This document shows, piece by piece, positions 16,904 through 24,297 of a stretch of 64,000 nt of DNA. The notes under the pieces are model-generated. The model did not search any database and was not told where the DNA came from. It saw only the letters and a program-made list of their open reading frames with translations. Position 1 is the first letter of the stretch. The number at the start of each line of letters is the position of its first letter. Made by a program: the position numbers and the translations under genes. The DNA is from Jejuia sp040720935 (GTDB lineage: Bacteria > Bacteroidota > Bacteroidia > Flavobacteriales > Flavobacteriaceae), in the NCBI RefSeq assembly GCF_040720935.1, contig NZ_JBFDAE010000001.1, forward strand, positions 1-64,000, read 5' to 3'.

Positions 16904-17551
16904 TTGAAAACAATTAAAAAAATACTAAAGTGGATATTATACCTGTTAGCACTTCCTGTGCTATATACTATTATCTCTTTTTTACTAACTGCTATAACAA
17001 TAAATAAGCCTGATACTGAATCAGAACATCATAGCAAAATTTATTTAAGCACAAACGGCGTTCATTTAAATATTGTTATTCAAAAAAAAGATATTGATAC
17101 CGCACTTCTAAAAAGCTTATTAATATTAGAAAACGAAAAATATATTTCTTTTGGTTGGGGTGATGAAAATTTCTATATAAATACGCCTACATGGGGTGAT
17201 TTAACATTCAAAAATGCCTTTTCCGCTATGTTTCTGAAGAGTTCTGCTTTAATACATTTGACTAGGTATTCATCAATTGAAAGTTCATGGGTTGAGGTTC
17301 CAATTGATGAATCGGAATTAAAAGATTTAAACAACTATATTTTAGATTCCTTTGTATTGGACGAAAACGGTAGTAAAATTATATTGCCTAACGTTGCTTA
17401 TACATTGAACGATAATTTTTATAAAGCAAAAGGTAGTTATTCTTGTTTTAATACTTGCAATTCTTGGGTAAATAGAGGGTTTAAAACTTCTGGTCTAAAA
17501 GCTTGTTTATGGACCCCATTTGATTTTGGACTTATTGGTAAATATGAGTAA
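16904..17551 (+). CDS. DUF2459 (TIGR02117 family) membrane-anchored protein
   Basis: A 215-residue protein of the DUF2459 family, found in bacteria including urease and other unrelated loci; function unknown. One N-terminal membrane segment (about 8-32) is followed by an extracytoplasmic domain with the family signatures STNGVHLNIVI, FGWGDENFYINTPTWGDL, and a C-terminal YSCFNTCNSWVNRGFKTSGLKACLWTPF. The conserved cysteines and the NxC/W pattern suggest an NlpC/permuted peptidase-like fold, but this is inference. The start is TTG, since the nearest upstream ATG is out of frame and stops early. It is a single gene between mfd (divergent) and the terB-like gene. Confidence 0.85.
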   Translation: MKTIKKILKWILYLLALPVLYTIISFLLTAITINKPDTESEHHSKIYLSTNGVHLNIVIQKKDIDTALLKSLLILENEKYISFGWGDENFYINTPTWGDLTFKNAFSAMFLKSSALIHLTRYSSIESSWVEVPIDESELKDLNNYILDSFVLDENGSKIILPNVAYTLNDNFYKAKGSYSCFNTCNSWVNRGFKTSGLKACLWTPFDFGLIGKYE

Positions 17552-17851
17552 GAAACCTTTATTAAGACGCATTCTTCAAGATGTATTGTTGTTTGAAATT
17601 AAAATATTACTGAAAATTCTGAAAATAAAGGCTTCACTAGTTTGAGATTGCAGTGGCATCCTTTTAAAACTTATATGCAATAAATTTAGTAAGAACTACA
17701 AATAAACAGATAGCCGCGTCGAACACTCTACCATTGACGCTTTAAAAAAGATAGAAATCACTCGAAATGACATCCAGTTTATTTTATAAAAATGAGTTTA
17801 AATTCTTAAAAAAAATATGTAGGTTTGTAGCACTAAAAAAAGAAGCATATT
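17552..17851. other. 300-bp intergenic region with a degenerate repeat half-site
   Basis: No gene seen. At 17754-17771, GAAATCACTCGAAATGAC is, in reverse complement, a diverged half-site of the GTCATT...AATCT repeat family. A GCCGCGTCGAA word at 17713 recalls the TTCGACGCGG word of the repeats at 250 and 1351. A TAGGTTTG box at 17820-17827 precedes the next gene. Confidence 0.5.
17820..17827 (+). promoter_or_regulatory. Putative promoter (-7 box) of TerB-like gene
   Basis: TAGGTTTG fits TAnnTTTG and ends 24 bases before the ATG at 17852. No TTG is present at the ideal upstream spacing, so the match is partial. Confidence 0.45.
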
Positions 17852-18283
17852 ATGTCGTTTTCAGATTTATTCGATAGTGGTTTTAAAAAGCGTAATGAGA
17901 GTCATTTTGCTGCAATTGTTCGTGTTGCCATGGATGATGGCATTATTACACCTGAAGAACAAGAGTTTTTGGACAGATTGGCGCAGAGATTGGAGATTGG
18001 CGAGGGAGATTTTAAGGCTATTTTAAAGAATTATAAATCGCACCCGATTAATCCGCCAGTATCATATGATAAACGTTTGGAGCGTTTGTACGACCTAGTA
18101 CGCATGGTATATGTTGACCAAATAAAAGGGGATCCAGAGCACAAACTTTTAAATAAAATTGCTGTTGGACTTGGGTTTCACGCAGTAAACGTAAAATACA
18201 TCATCGATAAGGCTTTAACCCTTGTAAATAATGGCGCAGATTTAGATAATTTTGTAGATCAAATAAAGAATATGAATAGATAA
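17852..18283 (+). CDS. TerB family (tellurite resistance-like) protein
   Basis: A 143-residue all-helical cytosolic protein with the TerB fold. Seen: an acidic helix-turn region FAAIVRVAMDDGIITPEEQEFLDRLAQRLEI (residues about 19-50) typical of TerB metal-binding acidic motifs, then LYDLVRMVYVDQIKGDPEHKLLNKIAVGLGF (about 77-112). Relatives occur both in tellurite/stress systems and as free-standing genes of unknown role. No other ter genes are nearby, so a resistance function should not be assumed. It is monocistronic, with its own promoter-like box and a strong terminator at 18334-18366. Confidence 0.88.
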   Translation: MSFSDLFDSGFKKRNESHFAAIVRVAMDDGIITPEEQEFLDRLAQRLEIGEGDFKAILKNYKSHPINPPVSYDKRLERLYDLVRMVYVDQIKGDPEHKLLNKIAVGLGFHAVNVKYIIDKALTLVNNGADLDNFVDQIKNMNR

Positions 18284-18333
18284 GAAATATATTGAACCGT
18301 CTTAAAATAGAGGGTTTTTATTAACTATAAATG

Positions 18334-18366
18334 AAACCAGAACATTGATTTGTTCTGGTTTTTTGT
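18334..18366 (+). terminator. Intrinsic terminator after TerB-like gene
   Basis: AAACCAGAACA and TGTTCTGGTTT form a stem of about 11 bp with a short loop, followed by a run of T. It lies between convergent genes (TerB-like and LysR) and the A-rich 5' side may let it work in both directions. Confidence 0.9.
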
Positions 18367-18423
18367 TTTGTTAAATGATTTATGTTGAGATAAAAGCTTT
18401 TCTAATAGAGACTCCAAAATAGC

Positions 18424-19350
18424 TTAATACTGCTCCATCCACTTGAAAAATTCGTTATAAACCTTGTCTTTTTCTTGTTTTACGTAGTCTAAAAAAGCTA
18501 GAGCTACCGGAGATAAATTCTTTTTCTTTAACCAGATTAATTTCCATTGCGATTCTAAAGGCAATCCTTTTACTGGAATAATTTTCAGCTCATTTTGAGA
18601 TAATTCGTTCTTAATGCTTAGCAATGAAACTATAGACATCCCGATATCTGCTACTACTGCTTGTTTTATGGCTTCGTTGGTGGTTAATTCTAATTTTATT
18701 TTAGGTTGAATTTTCTCCTGCGCAAAAAACTGTTGCATCGTGTAGCGCGTTCCAGAACCTTCTTCTCTATATATTAATGGTATTCTTTTAAAAAGCGATT
18801 TGTCTTCAATCTTTTTAATATTCAAACTATGACTTTTTGCTGCTACAAGGTGTAGTCTATTCGCCATAAGTGGTTCTTCATTTAAATCTAAATGTTTCGG
18901 AATTACGGTAACCAAAGAAAAATCAACTTCGTTTTGCTCTAAATCTTTAATAACATTGGCCTTGTTTGAAACATCCAACACCAAATCTATTTCTGGATGC
19001 TGTTTTAAAAAGCCGTTTAGAAAATACGGCATTACATAATTGCCCGTCGATACAACAGATATTCTCAGTTTACCAGATAACAACCCTTTAAACGTCTGAG
19101 TTTTGTAATCAATAGTACTAACCTTATTTAGAATTGACTCAGCTATGTCATAAATCTCGCTCCCAAAATTGGTAACGTAAAGCTGTCTTCCTAAAATCTC
19201 GGTCAAAGGAATATCAAATTGATCTTGAAAGTTTTTAAGCTGAATGGATGCGGCAGGTTGTGTCATGTTCAATTCTTCTGCTGCTTTTGTAACACTTTTA
19301 TTTTGAACGATAACGCTAAATACTTTTAGTTGGTGTAATGTGAAATTCAT
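18424..19350 (-). CDS. LysR-type regulator (CbbR/CmpR-like context)
   Basis: A 308-residue LysR family regulator: winged helix-turn-helix at about 1-60 (LHQLKVFSVIVQNKSVTKAAEELNMTQPAAS region) and a periplasmic-binding-protein-like effector domain at about 90-295. It is transcribed divergently from the SbtA-type bicarbonate permease with only 91 bases between them, the usual layout for a LysR protein and its target. CbbR/CmpR-type LysR proteins control carbon-fixation or bicarbonate-uptake genes in other phyla; that this one senses inorganic carbon state is inferred from the neighbours. The DNA between the genes has a 13-bp direct repeat that could be its operator. Confidence 0.9.
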   Translation of the reverse strand: MNFTLHQLKVFSVIVQNKSVTKAAEELNMTQPAASIQLKNFQDQFDIPLTEILGRQLYVTNFGSEIYDIAESILNKVSTIDYKTQTFKGLLSGKLRISVVSTGNYVMPYFLNGFLKQHPEIDLVLDVSNKANVIKDLEQNEVDFSLVTVIPKHLDLNEEPLMANRLHLVAAKSHSLNIKKIEDKSLFKRIPLIYREEGSGTRYTMQQFFAQEKIQPKIKLELTTNEAIKQAVVADIGMSIVSLLSIKNELSQNELKIIPVKGLPLESQWKLIWLKKKNLSPVALAFLDYVKQEKDKVYNEFFKWMEQY

Positions 19351-19400
19351 AAATATTCTTTATGTGTTTGATAACAAATTTAAATAAAAATATATGGATA

Positions 19401-19436
19401 ACTTAAAATACTTTTGCCCCCGAACTTAAAATACTT
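19401..19436 (+). promoter_or_regulatory. Promoter and candidate operator of the sbtA-type gene
   Basis: ACTTAAAATACTT occurs twice, at 19401-19413 and 19424-19436, spaced 23 bases apart (about two helical turns). The first copy overlaps a TACTTTTG box (19409-19416) matching TAnnTTTG. The second ends 5 bases before the start codon. The region lies between the divergent LysR and permease genes. Confidence 0.6.
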
Positions 19437-19441
19437 ACCGT

Positions 19442-20410
19442 ATGAATGTAGATGTACTTATTAGCAATTTAACCAACCCTGTTCTGTTATTCTTTATCTT
19501 AGGAATATTAGCCACAGCTTTAAAGAGTGATTTAAAAATTCCCGAAAACTCATCAAAATTTATTTCCCTGTATTTACTTTTTGCCATTGGGTTTAAGGGC
19601 GGGCAGGAATTGTCGCATAGTGAGTTTAATTCTGAAATTTCATACTCTATTATTTTTGCAATTTTGCTTTCGAGCTTGGTTCCCATTTACACTTTTTTTG
19701 CGCTGAAAAAGAAAATTGGTGTTCCTAATGCTGGTGCAATTGCTGCTGCCTATGGTTCGGTAAGTGCCGTTACTTTTGTTACTGCGGTGTCATTTTTAGA
19801 GAATCAAGGCATTAGTTTTGGCGGACATATGGTTGCTATCATGGCGATTATGGAGTCTCCTGCAATTATTGTCGGTGTGATTTTAATTATGCTTTACGAT
19901 GCGGGTAAAAAATCTGAAGAAAAAAAATCTATAGGATCGCTAATAAAACATTCCTTAACTGGCGGAAGCGTGCTGATGCTTATAGGTAGTTTAATCATTG
20001 GACTGATTGCCGATGCTACACAAGCCCGAGGTATTGAACCTTTTACTACTGATATCTTCAAAGGCTTCTTGTCCTTATTCCTTTTAGAAATGGGAATGGT
20101 AACCGCAAAACGAATTAAGGGCTTCAAAAAATATGGTGTGTTTTTATTTGCCTTCGGAATTATTGTGCCACTTATAAACGGATTAATAGTAGCCTATTTA
20201 AGTGGTTTTATTACTGAAAGTGCAGGCAACCGATTATTGTTTGCAATACTTGGTGCTGGCGCGTCTTATATTGCTGTTCCTGCAACCATGAAGCTTGCCG
20301 AACCAAGAGCAGATGCAGGGATTTATATCCCAATGGCGTTAGGAATTACGTTTCCCTTTAATATTACATTAGGGATGCCTATTTACTATGCTTTTATTCA
20401 AATGATGTAA
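19442..20410 (+). CDS. sbtA: SbtA-type sodium-dependent bicarbonate permease
   Basis: A 322-residue integral membrane protein of the SbtA family (Na+/HCO3- symport in cyanobacteria), with about ten membrane segments in two inverted halves. Recognisable stretches are FAIGFKGGQELSHS (about 51-65), AAAYGSVSAVTFVTAVSFLE (about 97-117), AIMESPAIIVG (about 135-145) and the C-terminal GAGASYIAVPATMKLAEP and ALGITFPFNITLGMPIYY. It is somewhat shorter than cyanobacterial SbtA, and no SbtB-like PII gene is adjacent. With the carbonic anhydrase and SulP genes next door it very probably imports bicarbonate. Transport specificity is inferred from family and context. Confidence 0.9.
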   Translation: MNVDVLISNLTNPVLLFFILGILATALKSDLKIPENSSKFISLYLLFAIGFKGGQELSHSEFNSEISYSIIFAILLSSLVPIYTFFALKKKIGVPNAGAIAAAYGSVSAVTFVTAVSFLENQGISFGGHMVAIMAIMESPAIIVGVILIMLYDAGKKSEEKKSIGSLIKHSLTGGSVLMLIGSLIIGLIADATQARGIEPFTTDIFKGFLSLFLLEMGMVTAKRIKGFKKYGVFLFAFGIIVPLINGLIVAYLSGFITESAGNRLLFAILGAGASYIAVPATMKLAEPRADAGIYIPMALGITFPFNITLGMPIYYAFIQMM

Positions 20411-20446
20411 CTACATTTTAATGCTTTTGAAAAGGAAATGTGAATT

Positions 20447-20482
20447 AAAAACCCCCATCAAATAAATATTTGATGGGGGTTT
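20447..20482. terminator. Bidirectional terminator between sbtA-type and CA genes
   Basis: AAAACCCCCATCAAATA and its inverse TATTTGATGGGGGTTT form a nearly perfect stem of 15-16 bp between two convergent genes, with A-rich and T-rich flanks on both sides. Confidence 0.93.
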
Positions 20483-20500
20483 CATTTTTTTCAGAAAAAT

Positions 20501-21142
20501 TTAATCTAAATCTAATGTGAAAATATCGTCTAAATGAGCAGCACTATCCATCGATACTTTTAAATCTTTAATAATACCGTCGTTTATACCATACACCCAA
20601 CCGTGAATTTCGAGGCCAGTATCATTTTTCCAAGCACTTTGGACTATAGATGTTTTCGCCAAATCATAAACTTGTGCTTTTACGTTTAACTCTACCAATC
20701 TATCAAAGCGTTTTTTCTCGTCTTCAATCTTTCTTAACTCAGTAATATTCTCTTTATAAACCTCCTTAATATTTCTAATCCATTTATTGATAAGCCCTAA
20801 AGATTTGTTTTGCATTGCGGCTTGTACACCTCCACAACCATAATGCCCACATACAATTACATGTTTTACTTTTAGATGGTTTACGGCATAATCCAAAACA
20901 CTCAACATATTCATATCTGTATGCACTACCATATTGGCAATGTTTCTGTGCACAAACATTTCTCCGGGAAGCGTTCCTGTTATTTGATTTGCGGGTACTC
21001 TACTATCTGCGCAACCAATCCATAAAACAGGTGGTTTTTGACCTTTTGATAATTCTTCAAAAAACTTTGGATCTTTATCGATTTTTTGTTGGACCCACTC
21101 TTTGTTATTTTGTAATAACTGATGATAATATGTGTTTTTCAT
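20501..21142 (-). CDS. Beta-class carbonic anhydrase
   Basis: A 213-residue beta-carbonic anhydrase interconverting CO2 and bicarbonate. The zinc ligands are C44 (in WIGCADSRV, with the D46/R48 dyad), H100 and C103 (in VCGHYGCGGV). The family's Gly/Ala-rich HRNIAN and DYAV segments are also present. There is no signal peptide, so it acts in the cytosol. It starts 18 bases after the stop of the SulP transporter gene on the same strand and is surely in one operon with it. A BicA-like SulP/CA pair of this kind suggests that imported bicarbonate is converted to CO2, or the reverse, for carboxylases. Confidence 0.95.
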   Translation of the reverse strand: MKNTYYHQLLQNNKEWVQQKIDKDPKFFEELSKGQKPPVLWIGCADSRVPANQITGTLPGEMFVHRNIANMVVHTDMNMLSVLDYAVNHLKVKHVIVCGHYGCGGVQAAMQNKSLGLINKWIRNIKEVYKENITELRKIEDEKKRFDRLVELNVKAQVYDLAKTSIVQSAWKNDTGLEIHGWVYGINDGIIKDLKVSMDSAAHLDDIFTLDLD

Positions 21143-21160
21143 AATTTTATTTTTTAACGA

Positions 21161-23023
21161 TTAATATTTATCTTTTACATTGTCTTTAACCCATTTCATA
21201 CACTCATTGAAGGTTTTGAATATATGTTCATTAGGAATAAAATCCGGAATAATGTCAATACGTTCCATCATGTAACGCGGTTGTTTTAATAACCCAACAA
21301 ATAATACTTCTACACCCCTATTCTTCAGTTCTAGAAGCATATCTTCCATGGCATATAGTCCAGATTGATCCATATATTGCATACGTCCTAATCTTAAAAT
21401 CACTACTTCTGCCGTATTGGGTATTTGTTGTGTTAGCGCCTGAAAATCACTAGTTGAGCCAAAGAATAGCGGCCCTTTCAAGTGCTTTATAAATACTTCT
21501 TCTTTTAAATTTGAAGGAAATGAGCCCTCGTCTGCCCATGCTTCCTCTTTAAGCGCTTTTACATCCGATCGTTCAGCAGTTAAATCTCCAATCTTTTTCA
21601 TAAACATTAAAGACGCTATCACTAACCCTATTCCAACAGCATAGACTAAGTTCCAGAATGTAGAAAGGAATAGAACAATCAACATAATTAACACTTCAGA
21701 ACTCATTTTAAATGGTCCTATTTTCATGTCTTTAGGTAATACAGGTATCGCTTTTAAACCTTTATAATCCATGACGCCTATACCAACAGTAATTAATATT
21801 CCTGCTAATACGGCCGCTGGAATTTGTGACGCCACAGGCCCTAAGCCTAAAAGAATAATCAATAACATAATACCAGCTATCATTCCCGATAATTTTGTTT
21901 TTCCGCCAGAGGTAATATTTACAACCGTTCTAATAGTTGCTCCTGCACCGGGAATGCCTCCAAAAATTGCAGCAATACTATTTCCAATACCTTGACCTAC
22001 TAATTCCTTATTTGGTTTATGTTTGGTCTTCGTCATATTATCTGCTACAACACTTGTCAATAAGGAATCTATAGCCCCTAATAATGCCAAGGTCAATGCT
22101 GTAAAAACATGAGGTGTTATGCTACTTACACTAAAGCTTGTAAAAATCTCCAAATTAGGAACAGGCAGCCCACTTGGAATTTCTTCAATGGGCCTGTAAT
22201 CTAATCCGAAGCCTACCGCAATACCAGACATAACCACTAATGCAACTAGAGTACTGGGCACAGCTTTGGTAATTCTTTTAAATCCATAAATGATAAAAAT
22301 AGTTCCTAATGCTAAAATTAACTCCAACCAGTTGATGTTTTGTATAGCTTTCGGAAAGGCCTTTATAGCACCTAACGCACCTGATGCTTCCTTAGCCGCC
22401 AAAGTTTGGGACTCCTTTAAAATATCTGCTTGTGTTGTTCCATTTGCCCTATTAATAGTTTCTTTAAAATTTTCAAGCACCAAAATACCTTCTCCAGCTT
22501 CCTCTTTTAGTATATTTTCTAAAATAACTTCCTCTGCTTGCGGCTTAAATGTATTCACAAATTCCATATCTTCTTTTGGATAATAACCGAGAGAGGGTAA
22601 AATTTGAGTGAGTATAATAATAACCCCTATGGCGGTCATAAAACCGGAAACTACGGGATAAGGAATATATCTAATGTATTTACCTAATCCTAAAACGCCC
22701 AAGCCTATTTGCATTAAACCTGCCAATAAGAATACGGTAAGAATAACGGGTAGTGCTTTAGAAATATCACCATCATTAGTAGCGATAATACCTGCAATAA
22801 CTATCATACTTACAGCAGTCATTGGTGCTGTAGGTCCAGAAATTTGGGTGTTGGTACCTCCAAAAAGAGCCGCAAAAAAACTGATAAAAATAGCGCCGTA
22901 AAGTCCGGCTGTGGGACCTAATCCAGAAGACACACCAAACGCTAGTGCTAATGGTAATGCAACAATTCCTGCGGTAATACCACCAAAAGCATCGCCTTTA
23001 ATATTTGAAAATAAATTTTTCAT
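21161..23023 (-). CDS. SulP family anion (bicarbonate-type, BicA-like) transporter
   Basis: A 620-residue SLC26/SulP transporter. The N-terminus (GDAFGGITAGIVALPLALAFGVSSG) and the ISGPTAPMTAV segment are close to BicA-type bicarbonate transporters. The membrane domain runs to about residue 480 (GNSIAAIFGGIPGAGATIRTVVNI is the conserved core region near 335-360) and a cytosolic STAS domain occupies about 500-615. A hydrophilic loop of about 60 residues (150-215) between membrane segments is longer than usual. Sulfate or other anions are possible substrates, but the adjacent carbonic anhydrase and the SbtA-type gene favour bicarbonate with Na+. Confidence 0.9.
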   Translation of the reverse strand: MKNLFSNIKGDAFGGITAGIVALPLALAFGVSSGLGPTAGLYGAIFISFFAALFGGTNTQISGPTAPMTAVSMIVIAGIIATNDGDISKALPVILTVFLLAGLMQIGLGVLGLGKYIRYIPYPVVSGFMTAIGVIIILTQILPSLGYYPKEDMEFVNTFKPQAEEVILENILKEEAGEGILVLENFKETINRANGTTQADILKESQTLAAKEASGALGAIKAFPKAIQNINWLELILALGTIFIIYGFKRITKAVPSTLVALVVMSGIAVGFGLDYRPIEEIPSGLPVPNLEIFTSFSVSSITPHVFTALTLALLGAIDSLLTSVVADNMTKTKHKPNKELVGQGIGNSIAAIFGGIPGAGATIRTVVNITSGGKTKLSGMIAGIMLLIILLGLGPVASQIPAAVLAGILITVGIGVMDYKGLKAIPVLPKDMKIGPFKMSSEVLIMLIVLFLSTFWNLVYAVGIGLVIASLMFMKKIGDLTAERSDVKALKEEAWADEGSFPSNLKEEVFIKHLKGPLFFGSTSDFQALTQQIPNTAEVVILRLGRMQYMDQSGLYAMEDMLLELKNRGVEVLFVGLLKQPRYMMERIDIIPDFIPNEHIFKTFNECMKWVKDNVKDKY

Positions 23024-23177
23024 TTGTTATTTTTATTGTTTATCGGTTGTAAGATGTTACCTCTATGCTAAAAATAATCATTTCTTTTTAAACTGATTAT
23101 TTTTAAAACTATTGGTTTTTATTCGAAATAAAAAAAGAATTCATTGCCTCCTTCATCAAAAAGAAGCATGAAATTAT

Positions 23178-23486
23178 CTATATATAATCTGGAGGGGGAG
23201 AAATCAGATTTAAATGAGGTATGGGATATGTTTTAAAAAAATATCTCAGACTGTTTTCAGAAGCATTAAGTGTTAAATTATCTTCATTGAAGATATCTTC
23301 GAAGCAAATAAGGTTTAGGCTTTTACCGTTTTCAGAACCTTTTTCCTCTTCTTCTGTAATTGCATAAAACATTGAGATATCAATGGAGTCGTCAATAACT
23401 GTAATAACTGTTGGCGCCGTTACAAACGCCATAAAAATTAGTGCCATTACTATTGAAACTCTTTGTTCCCCCATGGTTTTTCTCAT
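23178..23486 (-). CDS. Small exported or membrane protein of unknown function
   Basis: A 102-residue protein not assigned to a named family. It has one hydrophobic segment (about 12-30: IVMALIFMAFVTAPTVITVI) followed by a hydrophilic domain with an acidic patch (EEEEKG) and a proline-rich end (ISPPPDYI). An in-frame ATG five codons downstream is an equally good start. It lies between the SulP gene and batE, all on the minus strand, but with gaps of 154 and 48 bases, so it may be the last gene of the Bat operon or separate. Codon use looks ordinary. Confidence 0.6.
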   Translation of the reverse strand: MRKTMGEQRVSIVMALIFMAFVTAPTVITVIDDSIDISMFYAITEEEEKGSENGKSLNLICFEDIFNEDNLTLNASENSLRYFFKTYPIPHLNLISPPPDYI

Positions 23487-23534
23487 TCAGCTCTAACAAA
23501 TATAACATTTACAATTTGTTTTGTTAAATCTCTT

Positions 23535-24296
23535 TTAAAAATTGTTTAGCGCTTTTATGTCTTCGGAAGAAATCCATCCCATTTTTCCATCCGTAAGTTT
23601 TATTTTTTTCCAATCATTATAAGTTTCAATAATTTGAACCTTAGTGCCTTCATGTAACCTAAAAGATTCTTCGCTTCTAGTATTAGGATCGGTTTTAACT
23701 TTGGCCTCTTGAGCAAATACTATGGCAGGATTGTTTTTTTTATCTATTTCAAATTTATTAAAAGCAAAAGCCAACGTGATGAAAAGCGCAATTAAACAAG
23801 TGATGCTTCCAACGAAAGTAATCCGTTTTTTTACAGATGAAAATGAAAAATAATAAAGCAACACCAAAATAACATAACAGAAACCTAATGCCACCGTGAT
23901 TTTCGCCCAAGTATCAAAATGAAAGGTGTTGGTCATGTTTTTAATCAACTTTGAAAAACCAACTTCTGGCAAATTGTCAATAGCATCTACCGTCATATTA
24001 TTCGCAAATGCCAAATTGTTTTTGATGTCTTTATCCTTCGGATTTAATTGTAACGCTTTTTCGTAATAATAAATACTTGGTGCTACGTTGTTTAATTTAT
24101 AATGTGCGTTTGCCAAATTATAATACAACTCTGAAGAATGATTTTCAGTCTCTAAAACAGCCATGTATTTATCTATGGCTTCGGCATATTTGCCTTTGTT
24201 ATATAACGTGTTCCCTTCATCAAAAAGCGTAGTGTTCTGAGCTTCAATAGTTGAGAAACTTAATAGAATTATTAATATCTGTAAAAACCTTTTCAT
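23535..24296 (-). CDS. batE: BatE: TPR and SH3-like membrane protein
   Basis: A 253-residue protein. The ATG at 24296 is preferred to the one at 24317 because it gives a clean signal peptide (MKRFLQILIILLSFSTIEAQ) and lies one base after the batD stop rather than overlapping it. TPR motifs cover about 22-100, two membrane segments follow (about 130-180), and the C-terminal 60 residues are a bacterial SH3 domain (VKTDPNTRSEESFRLHEGTKVQI...WKKIKLTDGKMGWI). It closes the Bat operon, whose products form an inner-membrane VWA/TPR assembly with MoxR-type ATPase; the role in oxidative tolerance comes from Bacteroides and Francisella work. Confidence 0.9.
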   Translation of the reverse strand: MKRFLQILIILLSFSTIEAQNTTLFDEGNTLYNKGKYAEAIDKYMAVLETENHSSELYYNLANAHYKLNNVAPSIYYYEKALQLNPKDKDIKNNLAFANNMTVDAIDNLPEVGFSKLIKNMTNTFHFDTWAKITVALGFCYVILVLLYYFSFSSVKKRITFVGSITCLIALFITLAFAFNKFEIDKKNNPAIVFAQEAKVKTDPNTRSEESFRLHEGTKVQIIETYNDWKKIKLTDGKMGWISSEDIKALNNF

Positions 24297-24297
24297 C

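Noticed and set aside
17852..18283. Tellurite resistance system
   Set aside because: A single TerB-like gene without terC, terD or terZ relatives nearby.
18424..23023. Autotrophic carbon fixation locus
   Set aside because: Only uptake and interconversion genes are present; no RuBisCO, phosphoribulokinase or carboxysome genes are seen.
23178..23486. Possible SbtB/PII partner of the bicarbonate transporters
   Set aside because: The small protein has a membrane segment and no PII-like pattern.
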